Below, piece after piece: positions 47,359-55,614 of a stretch of DNA of 64,000 bases (position 1 is the first letter of the stretch; every line of letters begins with the position of its first letter). A program made the translations under genes and the position numbers. The DNA comes from Micromonospora zingiberis (GTDB lineage: Bacteria; Actinomycetota; Actinomycetes; Mycobacteriales; Micromonosporaceae), in the NCBI RefSeq assembly GCF_004331455.1, contig NZ_SJJR01000006.1:1-64000 (forward strand), read 5' to 3'. Under the pieces are notes generated by a model. That model saw only the letters and a program-made list of their open reading frames with translations. It searched no databases and was not told the DNA's origin.

Positions 47359-48096
47359 CTAGTTGCGGCGGAGCAGGCGGTAGCTGAGGAAACCGCCGGT
47401 GCCGATGGCGCCGAGGAAGATCACCCAGATCAGGGTGTTGCTGATGCCCATCTGCGGGCCGGTGTTGGCCGACGCGGCGGCGATCAGGCCGTCGTCGCCG
47501 GGTGCGGGCAGCACGGCCGGCGGCAGTTCGGCGTACCGCACCAGGCCGGTGCTCTCCAGCATCAGCATGTGGTCGCTGACGAACTTGTTGGTGGCGTTGG
47601 CCAGTTCGCGGATGACGTCGTTGCGGGTGCTGCCCCGGACCGCGGTGACGACCGGGAGAATCGAGCCGTGGGCGACCCGGAGCCGGGTGACGAAGATCTG
47701 GTCGAACTGGGCGCCGGTGGCGTTCTTCATCTCCGTCAGCCAGACCTGCTGCTGCGCGGACGGCGCGTTCGGGATGGTCGCGCCGAGCTTGTTGGCGGCC
47801 TCCACGGTGAGTCGGTCCAGTTCCTCGTGCTGCCGGGCGATCTCCGCGCCGACCTCCCGGACCACCCGTGACTGGCCCTTCTCGGCGGCCATCTGCCCAG
47901 CCGGCATCTCCCAGAGCCCGGCCAGCCGTACGCCGTCGAGCAGGGCCTGGTCGGCGGCGGCGAGCTGCTGACCGGCGGGCGCGGCCATCGCTGCCCCGGG
48001 CAGCGCGATGAGGGCCGCGGCAATCGTGGTGAGCAGCACCGCCAAGCGACGGGACCGGTTGCCCTGCCGGTGACGAGCGGAATCCAGCGGTGCCAT
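47359..48096 (-). CDS. DUF4142 secreted protein with C-terminal membrane anchor
   Basis: A 245-residue protein. The signal peptide ('TTIAAALIALPGAAMAAPAGQ') is followed by a DUF4142 helical domain ('ADQALLDGVRLAGLWEMPAG', 'HEELDRLTVEAANKLG') and a C-terminal helix ('LIWVIFLGAIGTGGFLSYRLL') before a short basic tail. DUF4142 proteins are ferritin-like four-helix bundles of unknown activity. It is 13 bp from copCD and probably in its operon. Confidence 0.85.
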   Translation of the reverse strand: MAPLDSARHRQGNRSRRLAVLLTTIAAALIALPGAAMAAPAGQQLAAADQALLDGVRLAGLWEMPAGQMAAEKGQSRVVREVGAEIARQHEELDRLTVEAANKLGATIPNAPSAQQQVWLTEMKNATGAQFDQIFVTRLRVAHGSILPVVTAVRGSTRNDVIRELANATNKFVSDHMLMLESTGLVRYAELPPAVLPAPGDDGLIAAASANTGPQMGISNTLIWVIFLGAIGTGGFLSYRLLRRN

Positions 48097-48245
48097 CTCT
48101 GCGGTGCCTCCTCGGTCGAGAACCGATCATCTGCCCGACGGGCGTCCGCACCCCGCTGGCTGCCCGTCCGCCCACTGGTACGGATCGTTGGGCCGATCAG
48201 TTCATCCTTCGGGAAACCACCTCAGCGGCGATGTTCCCGACCTGG

Positions 48246-49427
48246 TCAGCCGACGTCGAGCGGGTCGGCGAGCAGTCTGTCGAAGGCCAGTTCGGCGGCG
48301 CCGATCAGCGGGGCGTCCGTGCCGAGCGTGGGCGTACGCAGCCGGACGTGCTCCAGGCAGGCGGGCAGCCCGTTGGAGTTCAGCCGGCTGCGTACCTGCG
48401 CGGCGGCGGCCAGGTACAGGTCGCGCATCGTGCCACCGAAGATGACCATCTCCGGGTTGAAGATGTTGACCAGGTTGGCCACGCCGAAGCCGAGCCAGTC
48501 GCCGGCCTGGCGTACCGCCGTCTGGGCCCGGGCGTCGCCCCGGTCGGCGGCGTCGAAGACCTCCAGCAGTGCCTCGCGGCCCCGGGCGTCGGAGCGGCCG
48601 GCGGCGCGGAGCAGGCCGTGCTCACCGATCTCGGTCTCCCAGCAGCCCCGGTTGCCGCACTCGCAGCGCGCCCCGTCCCGGACCACCACCATGTGCCCGA
48701 CCTCGCCGCTGTATCCGCCGTGTCCGGTCAACCGCCGGCCGCCGGCGATGATCCCGGCGCCGACGCCCACGTCCCCGTAGAGGTAGATGACGTTGTCGCA
48801 GCCGGCCGCCGTCCCGCGCGCGTGTTCGGCGAAGGCCGCCACGTCGGCCACGTTCCCGACGCTGACCGGCACGTCGACACCGAGTTCGGCGCCGAGCGCC
48901 GCGCCGATCGGCTCGTCCACCCAACCGGTCGCCGGCCCGAGCCGGACCAGGCCGTCGTCGCGGCGCACCATGCCGCAGACCGCGATCCCGGCGCCCACGC
49001 AGACCGCGCCGTTCGGCAGCGCCTGCCGCATCTCCTTGACCACCCCGGCCAGCAGCGGTGCGGCCTCCGCGGCGGTGAGACCGCGCGGCCGGTCCAACTC
49101 CCGGCGGTCGAGCACCGCGCCGCCCAGCCCGACCCGGGCGGCCCGTAGCCGGTCCACCTCGATGCTGTACGCGTACGCGAAGATCCGTTCCGACTCGGGC
49201 CGGACGACCAGCGACGGTCGCCCGGCCCGGCCGGTTTCCTTCGGCGCCCCCTCGGTCACCAGGCCGGCCGCGGCGAGGTCGGCGGTGAGCGCGCCGATGG
49301 TGCTCCGGTTCAGCCCCAGCACGTTGGTCAACTCGGCGCGTGTGGTTGCGCCGTGCAGATGCACGTAGCGCAGCAGCGCGCCGAGGTTCTGCCGGCGGAT
49401 CTCGTCCTGGCTGGGTCCTACGCGCAT
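48246..49427 (-). CDS. ROK-family transcriptional regulator
   Basis: A 393-residue repressor of the NagC/XylR type. A winged-helix N-terminus ('HGATTRAELTNVLGLNRSTIGALTADLAAAGLV') is followed by the ROK sugar-binding domain with 'YGDVGVGAGIIAGG', 'SGEVGHM' and the zinc motif 'CECGNRGCWE'. It lies directly after the sugar permease gene (28 bp) and probably regulates that operon in response to its sugar. Confidence 0.93.
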   Translation of the reverse strand: MRVGPSQDEIRRQNLGALLRYVHLHGATTRAELTNVLGLNRSTIGALTADLAAAGLVTEGAPKETGRAGRPSLVVRPESERIFAYAYSIEVDRLRAARVGLGGAVLDRRELDRPRGLTAAEAAPLLAGVVKEMRQALPNGAVCVGAGIAVCGMVRRDDGLVRLGPATGWVDEPIGAALGAELGVDVPVSVGNVADVAAFAEHARGTAAGCDNVIYLYGDVGVGAGIIAGGRRLTGHGGYSGEVGHMVVVRDGARCECGNRGCWETEIGEHGLLRAAGRSDARGREALLEVFDAADRGDARAQTAVRQAGDWLGFGVANLVNIFNPEMVIFGGTMRDLYLAAAAQVRSRLNSNGLPACLEHVRLRTPTLGTDAPLIGAAELAFDRLLADPLDVG

Positions 49428-49455
49428 CGGGGCTTACTACTTTCGGTGGTGCGGT

Positions 49456-50715
49456 TCAGCGGTTTCCGGTGGCCGAGGCCCGTCGTCGGGACAACGCGTC
49501 GACGCTGGCCGCGAGCAGCAGCACCACGCCGGTGACCACGTACTTGACGCCGGAGCTGTAACCCATCAGGCCCATGCCGTTGGCGATCACCGCCACCACG
49601 GCGCCACCGAGGACCGCGTCGAGGACCCGACCCTTGCCGCCGAAGAGACTGGTGCCGCCGATCACCGCCGCGCCGACGGCGTAGAGCAGCACGTTGCTGC
49701 CACCGGTGTTCGGGTCGACGGAGTTGGCTCGGCTCGCGGCGACGATACCGCCGATCGCCGCCATCGTAGAGCAGATCACGAAGACCGAGATCCGGATCCG
49801 GTCCACGTTGATGCCGGCCCGGCGGGCGGCCTCCTTGTTGCCGCCGACCGCGTAGATGTGCCGGCCATAGCTGGTCCGCTTGAGCACGAAGGTCCAGACC
49901 ACCAGCAGTACGGCGATGATCGGCACGACGATCGGCACACCCTTGAGCGAGGTGATCAGCACGTTGCGGCTGCGCTCCAGGTTGAGCACGTAGACGGCGA
50001 GGCCGAGGACGAGAGCCAGCATGATGATGCGACCCAGCACCACGGTCAGCGGGTCGTTGATCAGGCCACGCGCCGCCCGCTTGCGGTAGCGGAGCAGTTG
50101 CACCGCGGCGAACCCGGCGACGGCGAACGCGGCCAGCGCCCAGCCGAGCGCCGGCGGCAGGTTGTTGTTGGCGATCGCCACCAGCACCGGGTCGCGGACC
50201 GAGATGTTCCGGCCCTCCTCCATCAGCAGCAGCACCACGCCCTGGAAGGCGAGGAAGCCGGCGAGGGTGACCACGAACGACGGAATGCCGATCTTGGCGA
50301 CCAGGAAACCGAGCGCGGTACCGATCACCACGCCGGTGAGCACGGCGGCGAGCACCGCGACGTACCAGGGGTAGCCGATGACCGTGACCACGTTGGCCAG
50401 CACCGCCGCGCAGACGCCGCTGGCGAAACCCGCCGACAGGTCGATCTCGCCGAGCAGCAGCACGAAGACCAGGCCCATCGCGATCAGCGTGACTGCCGCG
50501 CCCTGGGTCAACAGGTTGGCGAAGTTGCCGGCGGTGAGGAACGACGGCCGCATGATCGAGAAGATCGTGCAGAGGACGAGCAGCCCGGCGACGGCGGGCA
50601 GCGCGCCGATGTCCCCGCCGCGTACCCGCCGCCAGTAGTCGCGGACGTGGTTGCCGACGGTGGGTGCCGCTGCGACGGCGGCCGGCCCCTCCTGCGTGAC
50701 GGCGGTGGTGCTCAT
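49456..50715 (-). CDS. Sugar ABC transporter permease (XylH-like)
   Basis: A 419-residue permease of the RbsC/XylH family with about ten or more hydrophobic helices. 'LTQGAAVTLIAMGLVFVLLLGEIDLSAG' and 'SYGRHIYAVGGNKEAARRAGINVDRI' (the loop contacting the ATPase) and 'GGTSLFGGKGRVLDAVLG' are characteristic. The binding protein two genes upstream is xylose-type, so xylose is the likely substrate; related pentoses remain possible. Confidence 0.9.
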   Translation of the reverse strand: MSTTAVTQEGPAAVAAAPTVGNHVRDYWRRVRGGDIGALPAVAGLLVLCTIFSIMRPSFLTAGNFANLLTQGAAVTLIAMGLVFVLLLGEIDLSAGFASGVCAAVLANVVTVIGYPWYVAVLAAVLTGVVIGTALGFLVAKIGIPSFVVTLAGFLAFQGVVLLLMEEGRNISVRDPVLVAIANNNLPPALGWALAAFAVAGFAAVQLLRYRKRAARGLINDPLTVVLGRIIMLALVLGLAVYVLNLERSRNVLITSLKGVPIVVPIIAVLLVVWTFVLKRTSYGRHIYAVGGNKEAARRAGINVDRIRISVFVICSTMAAIGGIVAASRANSVDPNTGGSNVLLYAVGAAVIGGTSLFGGKGRVLDAVLGGAVVAVIANGMGLMGYSSGVKYVVTGVVLLLAASVDALSRRRASATGNR

Positions 50716-50782
50716 GCCATCCCTCCGCTGCGCTGCGGGCCGGCATTGTTCCGGCGGTGCTGATTCGCTCGCTGGTGCGCGC

Positions 50783-51601
50783 TCATGAGACGCCTCCCGT
50801 GGTGCTGTCGGACGGCGCCGCGCCGTTGCCGTTGGCGCCCGTGTCGGCGGCGAGTCCGAGCCCGCCGGAACGACCGGCGGTGATCAGCTCGACCACCTGG
50901 GCGTGGGTGATATCGGTGGTCCTCACCTGGGCGACCATCTGGCCGAGGTAGAGCGCGGCGATGCGGTCGGAGACGGCGAAGACGTCGTTCATGTTGTGTG
51001 AGATGAGGACGACGGCCAGACCGTTGTCGGCCAGCCGGCGGACCAGTTCGAGTACCTGGGCGGTCTGCGCGACGCCGAGCGCGGCGGTCGGCTCGTCCAG
51101 GATCACCAGCTTGCTGTTCCAGAGCACCGCCTTGGCGATCGCCACGGTCTGGCGCTGGCCGCCGGAGAGGCTGGAGACGTGCTGGCGCAGGGATTTGACG
51201 GTGCGTACGGAGAGCCCGGCCAGGGTCTCCGCGGCCATCTGCTCCATCGTCGGTTCGTCCAGGACGATGCCGCTGCGCTTCTCCCGCCCGAGGAACATGT
51301 TCTGCACGATGTCGAGGTTGTCGCAGAGCGCGAGATCCTGGTAGACGACCTCGATGCCGAGCGAGGAGGCGTCGCGCGGGCTGTTGATGGTCACCGGCCG
51401 GCCGTCGAAGACGAACTCACCGGCGTCGGTGGGGTGGATGCCGCTGATGCACTTGACCAGGGTCGACTTGCCGGCGCCGTTGTCGCCGACGAGCGCGGTC
51501 ACCTCACCCGGGTAGGCGGCGAAGGCGACGTCACGCAGCACCTGGACGGGACCGAAACTCTTGTCGATCCCGCGTAGCTCCAGCAGTGGGGTCGCGGACA
51601 C
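50783..51601 (-). CDS. Sugar ABC transporter ATPase, single-domain
   Basis: A 272-residue ATPase with Walker A 'VGDNGAGKSTLVK', signature 'LSSLSGGQRQTVAIAKAV' and Walker B 'LVILDEPTAALG'. Classical XylG/RbsA proteins are about 500 residues with two tandem domains; this one has a single domain, as in FrcA-type importers, so it should work as a homodimer. GTG 51601 has an AAGGAG site. A 16-bp hairpin lies between it and the binding-protein gene. Confidence 0.92.
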   Translation of the reverse strand: MSATPLLELRGIDKSFGPVQVLRDVAFAAYPGEVTALVGDNGAGKSTLVKCISGIHPTDAGEFVFDGRPVTINSPRDASSLGIEVVYQDLALCDNLDIVQNMFLGREKRSGIVLDEPTMEQMAAETLAGLSVRTVKSLRQHVSSLSGGQRQTVAIAKAVLWNSKLVILDEPTAALGVAQTAQVLELVRRLADNGLAVVLISHNMNDVFAVSDRIAALYLGQMVAQVRTTDITHAQVVELITAGRSGGLGLAADTGANGNGAAPSDSTTGGVS

Positions 51602-51650
51602 GGGGTTCTCCTTATTCGCGGAGGGAGATCGGGGCCCGTCCAGCGGCGTC

Positions 51651-51687
51651 GCGCCGCCCGGCACGGGGTTGCCGTGCCGGGCGGCGC
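51651..51687 (-). terminator. 16-bp perfect hairpin between binding-protein and ATPase genes
   Basis: Arms 51651-51666 and 51672-51687 are exact complements around a GGTTG loop. The stem begins 18 bp after the binding-protein stop. As at 9451, it probably attenuates the downstream genes or protects the upstream message. Confidence 0.75.
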
Positions 51688-51705
51688 CGCCTTGGCGGGG
51701 TCAGG

Positions 51706-52800
51706 TCAGCTGATGCCCGCGTCGGTGCAGAGCTTGGCGTAGTCGCCGGTGCAGATCTGTTCCTTGGTCACGTAGCCGTCGGCGATGACGTCCTTGACGT
51801 TGTCCTTGTAGATCGCCGCCGGGGCGAGCAGCACGGCCGGCACGTCCCGGTTACCCTCCGGGTCCTTCACCGTCTGGCCGGTCGTCTTGCGCTCGCCCTT
51901 GGCCAGTGCGATGGCCAGCTCGGCGGCGGCGTCCGCCTCCTTCTTGACCGCCTTGTAGACGGTCATGCACTGGTCACCGGCGAGGATGTTCTGGAGCGCC
52001 TGCGGGTCGGCGTCCTGGCCGGTCACCGGGACCTTGCCGTTGAGGTTGTTCTTCTTCAGCACCGAGATGGCGGCGTTGCCGAGGCCGTCGTTCGCGGAGA
52101 GCACCCCGTCGATCTTGCCGCTGGCCTTGGTGAGCTGCTGCTCGAAGATGGTCGCGGCCTGCGCGTTGTCCCAGTCCGGCACGGAGTCGTCGGCGACCTG
52201 GGTGTACTCGCCGGCGTCGAACTTCGGCTTGAGGACCGAGTCGTAGCCCTCCTTGAACAGGGTCGCGTTGTTGTCGGTGGGCGAGCCGTTCAGGTACGCG
52301 ATCGCCGGCTTCTGGACGCCAGCCTCGGTGAGGCACTTGACCAGGCCCTCGCCCTGGAGCTTGCCGACGGCCACGTTGTCGAAGCTGACGTAGTACTCCG
52401 CCGAGCCGCCGAGGGTGAGGCGGTCGTAGTCGATGGTGGCGACACCCTGCGACTTGGCCTTGTCGAGGACGGCCTTGCCGGTGCCGGAGTCCAGGTTGAC
52501 GATCATCAGGACGGTGACACCGCCCGTGATCATCTGGTCGGCGATGGTCTGGAAGGCGTTCTTGTCGCCCTGCGCGTTCTGGATGTCCGACAGGACGCCG
52601 GCCGCGTCGAACGCTTCCTTGAGGAACTTACGGTCCGCGCTCTCCCAGCGAACCGAGGACTTGCTGTCCGGCAGGATCACGCCGATCTTCGGGGTCTTGT
52701 CGGAGCCGGCCTGGTCGCCACCGGACTCGTTACCACAGGCCGTCAGGCTGCCAAGGGTCAACAGACCCGCAGCGCCGACGGCGAGGAAGCCCTTGCGCAT
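51706..52800 (-). CDS. Xylose-type ABC substrate-binding lipoprotein
   Basis: A 364-residue type-I periplasmic binding protein. The signal peptide ends with lipobox 'LTAC' (Cys22). 'KIGVILPDSKSSVRWESADRKF', 'TVLMIVNLDSGTGKAVLDKA', 'IDYDRLTLGGSAEYYVSFDN' and 'GVLSANDGLGNAAISVL' match the XylF group. It is the first gene of the operon and is followed by a hairpin, so it is expected to be expressed above the ATPase and permease. Confidence 0.92.
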   Translation of the reverse strand: MRKGFLAVGAAGLLTLGSLTACGNESGGDQAGSDKTPKIGVILPDSKSSVRWESADRKFLKEAFDAAGVLSDIQNAQGDKNAFQTIADQMITGGVTVLMIVNLDSGTGKAVLDKAKSQGVATIDYDRLTLGGSAEYYVSFDNVAVGKLQGEGLVKCLTEAGVQKPAIAYLNGSPTDNNATLFKEGYDSVLKPKFDAGEYTQVADDSVPDWDNAQAATIFEQQLTKASGKIDGVLSANDGLGNAAISVLKKNNLNGKVPVTGQDADPQALQNILAGDQCMTVYKAVKKEADAAAELAIALAKGERKTTGQTVKDPEGNRDVPAVLLAPAAIYKDNVKDVIADGYVTKEQICTGDYAKLCTDAGIS

Positions 52801-52868
52801 GTGCAGGGTCCTTTCGAGAGTGGGGGAAGGGTGTCGGTGTGTCGGTGCGTTCTTTTGTTGTGCCCGGC

Positions 52869-52897
52869 AACGTATTCCGCGTCACACGCCGGCACAA
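52869..52897 (-). promoter_or_regulatory. Promoter of the xylose-type ABC operon
   Basis: On the minus strand, TTGTGC (52897-52892) and TACGTT (52874-52869) are 17 bp apart. This gives a leader of about 60 nt before the binding-protein ATG. Confidence 0.5.
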
Positions 52898-52915
52898 GGG
52901 CATGGTGGTCGCGAG

Positions 52916-52936
52916 TTTGTTGTCCGCAGTAACAAT
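52916..52936. promoter_or_regulatory. Candidate ROK operator
   Basis: TTTGTT-GTCCGCAGT-AACAAT is an imperfect inverted repeat (TTGTT/AACAA perfect), in an otherwise GC-rich context and 19 bp upstream of the -35. ROK regulators often bind A/T-rich palindromes of this kind; the assignment is inferred. Confidence 0.35.
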
Positions 52937-53026
52937 TCGGCAACGCCGCCGACTTGCGGTTGCCACGCCAGCGGCCCCAGCCGGCAATGTGGCTGGTCAG
53001 ACTCCAGGTGAGGCGGTTGTCGACGG

Positions 53027-53506
53027 TCAGCCGGCGGCGAGGGGCGCGGTCCGGGCGCCGGTCAGGGCGACCAGGTCCGCCGGCGCCAACTCGACCTGAA
53101 GGCCACGCCGGCCCGCCGACACATAGACCGTGGCGTGGGCCAGGGCGGAGGAGTCGAGCACCGTGGGTAGCCGCTTGGGCTGCCCCAACGGGCTGATGCC
53201 GCCGCGTACGTAGCCGGTGGCGCGTTCGGCCGCCCCGCGTTCGGCCAGCGTGGCCCGCTTGCCACCGACGGCTGCGGCGAGGGCCTTGAGGTCCAACTCG
53301 CCGGTGACCGGCACGACCGCCACGGTGAGGCTCCCGTCCACCTCGGTCACCAGGGTCTTGAAAACCCGCTCCGGGGACACGCCGAGCGCGGCGGCGACCA
53401 GCGCCCCGTAGTTCGGCGACTCCGCTGAGACGTCGTAGGGATGGGTGCGATGGCTGATGTTCCGCTTCGCCAGCAACACCGTCGCCGGCGTACCCCGTCC
53501 CGTCAT
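53027..53506 (-). CDS. ybaK: Cys-tRNA(Pro)/Cys-tRNA(Cys) deacylase, YbaK type
   Basis: A 159-residue YbaK/EbsC protein that hydrolyses mischarged Cys-tRNA(Pro). 'TPATVLLAKRNISHRTHPYDV', 'ERVFKTLVTEVDGSLTVAVVPV' (substrate-binding Lys) and 'YVRGGISPLGQPKRLPTVLD' are diagnostic. ATG 53506 is the start after a short non-homologous extension. Confidence 0.93.
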   Translation of the reverse strand: MTGRGTPATVLLAKRNISHRTHPYDVSAESPNYGALVAAALGVSPERVFKTLVTEVDGSLTVAVVPVTGELDLKALAAAVGGKRATLAERGAAERATGYVRGGISPLGQPKRLPTVLDSSALAHATVYVSAGRRGLQVELAPADLVALTGARTAPLAAG

Positions 53507-53609
53507 GGCCGCCAACCTAACCCCGCCCCGGCACCCAGGCCAGCGGCTTTCCCTCACCGAGGCTGCCGGTGCCGTGGTCCCCGGTGGTCGGGCGTCGGGG
53601 TGGCTGGGG

Positions 53610-54854
53610 TCAGGTGATCGGCTGGCAGACCAGCACCGTCGGGGCTGCGGCCACCCGGGTCAGCACCAGGCTCGCCGGCTGGTCGCCGGTCAGGCGCAGG
53701 TCGCGCCGGAGCCGTTCGGGCTCCAGCGCGGAGCCACGCTTGAGGATCTCGACCCGGCCGATCCGGCGCTCCCGCAGCAGCGCACGCAGTCGCTTGAGCG
53801 AGAACGGCAGCACGTCGGTCACCTCCAGGCAGCGGGCGTACGGCGTCGGCTTCGCCACGTCGGCGTAGAGGTAGGCGATGCTCGGATCGGCCAGCGTGGC
53901 GTCCAGGTCGGTGGCCAGCTCGGCGATCAGGTGGGCGCGTACCACCGCTGGATCCGGGTCGTAGACGAAGCGGCGTACCGGCCCGACGGGTGCCTCGTCC
54001 CGGCCGGATCCGACGAGTTGGTGGACGGCCGGGCCGTCGGCGAGGTGATAAGAAGGGGCCCCTTTACTACCGGAGGCGTTAACAGGGGGCCCTTCCTTCA
54101 ACACGGTCGCGCGGCGGGGGGTGTCGGCTAGTGGGCCGCACCAGAGTGCGGCCTCGACCAGATCGCCGTCGACGCTGACCCACTCGGCTTCGGCGCCGGG
54201 TGGGATGAGGGCATGGTCGAGACCCGGAGCGACCTTCACCACCGTGTACGGCACCCGCACCGCCAGGTCGGTGACGAAGTCCCACGGCGGCGAGTAGGAG
54301 TTCGGGTCGAAGATCCGCCGGCCGGTGCCGGCCCGGCGGCGGGCCGGATCGCAGAACACCGCCTCGACCCGGGTCACGTCGAACGCCGTCGCGTCGCCGC
54401 ACTCGACGGTGAAAAGCTCGGCCAGCCCGGCGGCCTGGGCGTTCGCCTCGGCCAGCGCGGCGGTGAGCGGGTCGGCCTCCACGCCGTACACCCGGATGCC
54501 GGCACGGGCGGCGGCGAGTGCGTCGGCCCCCAGCCCGCAGCCCAGGTCGGCCAGGCTGGTCACCCCGGCGGCGCGTAGCCGGTGGGCGCGGCGCCGGGCG
54601 ACCACCTCGCGGGTGGCCTGCTCCAGGCCCGGCCGGGTGAAGAACATGCTGTCCGCCGCCGGCCCGAACTTGCCGACCGCCCGGCGGCGCAGCTCCGCCT
54701 GGGTCAGTGCCGCCGCCGCCAGCCCGGCCGGTACCCCGGCCGAGCGGAGCGTGGCCGCCGCGGTCAGCGGATCACCGCCGGCCACCCGAGCGGCCGCGTC
54801 GAGCGCGGCAGACCCCTCGGCGGTACGCAACGCCGCAAGCTGCTCCAGATCCAC
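53610..54854 (-). CDS. Class I methyltransferase with THUMP-like C-terminal domain and in-frame repeat insertion
   Basis: A 414-residue protein. The N-terminal part is helical. The methyltransferase core has 'LADLGCGLGADALAAARAGIRVYGVEADP' and 'AVFCDPARRR'. The C-terminal THUMP-like domain spans 'RFVYDPDPAVVRAHLIAELA' to 'RGSALEPERLRRDLRL'. Between the two, residues of about 250-270 ('VLKEGPPVNASGSKG', 'APSYHL') come from palindromic-repeat copy D. The frame is intact, so the repeat sits in a linker. The target nucleic acid is unknown. GTG 54854 is preferred; GTG 54881 is upstream in frame. Confidence 0.85.
   Translation of the reverse strand: MDLEQLAALRTAEGSAALDAAARVAGGDPLTAAATLRSAGVPAGLAAAALTQAELRRRAVGKFGPAADSMFFTRPGLEQATREVVARRRAHRLRAAGVTSLADLGCGLGADALAAARAGIRVYGVEADPLTAALAEANAQAAGLAELFTVECGDATAFDVTRVEAVFCDPARRRAGTGRRIFDPNSYSPPWDFVTDLAVRVPYTVVKVAPGLDHALIPPGAEAEWVSVDGDLVEAALWCGPLADTPRRATVLKEGPPVNASGSKGAPSYHLADGPAVHQLVGSGRDEAPVGPVRRFVYDPDPAVVRAHLIAELATDLDATLADPSIAYLYADVAKPTPYARCLEVTDVLPFSLKRLRALLRERRIGRVEILKRGSALEPERLRRDLRLTGDQPASLVLTRVAAAPTVLVCQPIT
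54046..54103. repeat. Palindromic two-unit repeat, copy D, inside the methyltransferase gene
   Basis: Units from 54046 (GATAAGAAGGGGCCCCTTTA) and from about 54075 (GGCGTTAACAGGGGGCCCTT) match copies A to C. It is read in frame and antisense to the GTTAA orientation, as in nasA, although the first unit uses a different reading frame from copy B. Confidence 0.88.
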
Positions 54855-54903
54855 CCACCCATTCTCCCGCCCCACCCCCACCCCACCCGCCGCCGCCCGG
54901 CGC

Positions 54904-55400
54904 CGCCGGCCGATGTGTGATCGTCACCGTTTCGCTGGAATGGCGGTATTCCGGTGCCGGGGTTACCGCCACTCCGGCGGAACGGTGCCGGGCCCTCCGT
55001 CCCTTGGCCTGCCCCTCGGCCCGGCTCAGCCCACGGTCCACCAGTCCGTCCCTCGGCCTGCCCCTCGGCTTGGCCACCGGTCCGGCCCACTCGTCCGAGA
55101 CAGGCGCTGCCGGCCGATGCGTGATCGTCACGGTTTCGGTGGAGCGGTGGTATTCCGGTGCCTGGGTTGCGGCCAGTTCGGCGGGACGGTGATGGTTCGT
55201 CTGGCCGTCGGTCTGCCTATTGGGCGGGGCCTACCCCCACGGCCCGCTCTGCCGCACGGCCCGCTCTGCCGCACGGCCCGCTCTGCCGCACGGCCCGTCG
55301 GTCGGGGGTGGGCAGGGTCGGTCGATGGTTGATGGTCACGGTTTTGGCGGAACGGTGGTATGCCGGGGCGCGGGTTACCGCCGTTCCGGCGGGACGGGGT
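54904..55400. repeat. Three direct repeats of about 86 bp, spaced about 205 bp
   Basis: Copies at 54904-54990, 55108-55194 and 55316-55400. All contain a CGATG-TGATCGTCAC-type start, a GGTATTCCGGTGC or GGTATGCCGGGGC middle and a TCCGGCGGGACGG-type end. Similarity is about 75-80% by eye. The regular spacing suggests amplification of a 205-bp unit whose intervening part has diverged. Confidence 0.75.
55238..55297. repeat. 17-bp tandem repeat, three and a half units
   Basis: CACGGCCCGCTCTGCCG is repeated at 55238, 55255 and 55272, with a partial fourth copy at 55289-55297. Identity is perfect, so this expansion is recent. It sits between the second and third long repeats. Confidence 0.9.
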
Positions 55401-55422
55401 TGGTCACGCGCGGACGTTCTGG

Positions 55423-55614
55423 TCAGGGGGTGGGGCGGTGGGAGGTGACGAAGGCGCGCCAGGTGGTGGGGGTGAAGGCGAGTACCGGGCCGGTCGGGTC
55501 CTTGCTGTCGCGTACGGCGACCAGGTCGGGCAGGTTGTCGGCGACCTCGACGCAGGCACCACCGTTGTTGTTGCTGCGGCTGGACTTGCGCCAGACGGCG
55601 CGGGTCAGGTCCAT
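55423..55614 (-). CDS. DUF397 protein
   Basis: A 63-residue protein of the DUF397 family ('WRKSSRSNNNGGACVEVADN', 'VAVRDSKDPTGPVLAFTPTTW'). DUF397 genes normally follow an XRE/DUF5753 gene, as here (10-bp overlap). Such pairs have been compared to toxin-antitoxin or developmental regulators in Streptomyces. Confidence 0.95.
   Translation of the reverse strand: MDLTRAVWRKSSRSNNNGGACVEVADNLPDLVAVRDSKDPTGPVLAFTPTTWRAFVTSHRPTP

Larger units (their letters stand above)
54855..55422. other. Repeat-rich gap before the XRE/DUF397 pair
   Basis: No credible gene. It contains three copies of an 86-bp direct repeat and a 17-bp tandem repeat, described separately. Translation of the repeats gives similar Val/Arg-rich strings, but there is no start with a ribosome site and frames are interrupted. 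Confidence 0.65.
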
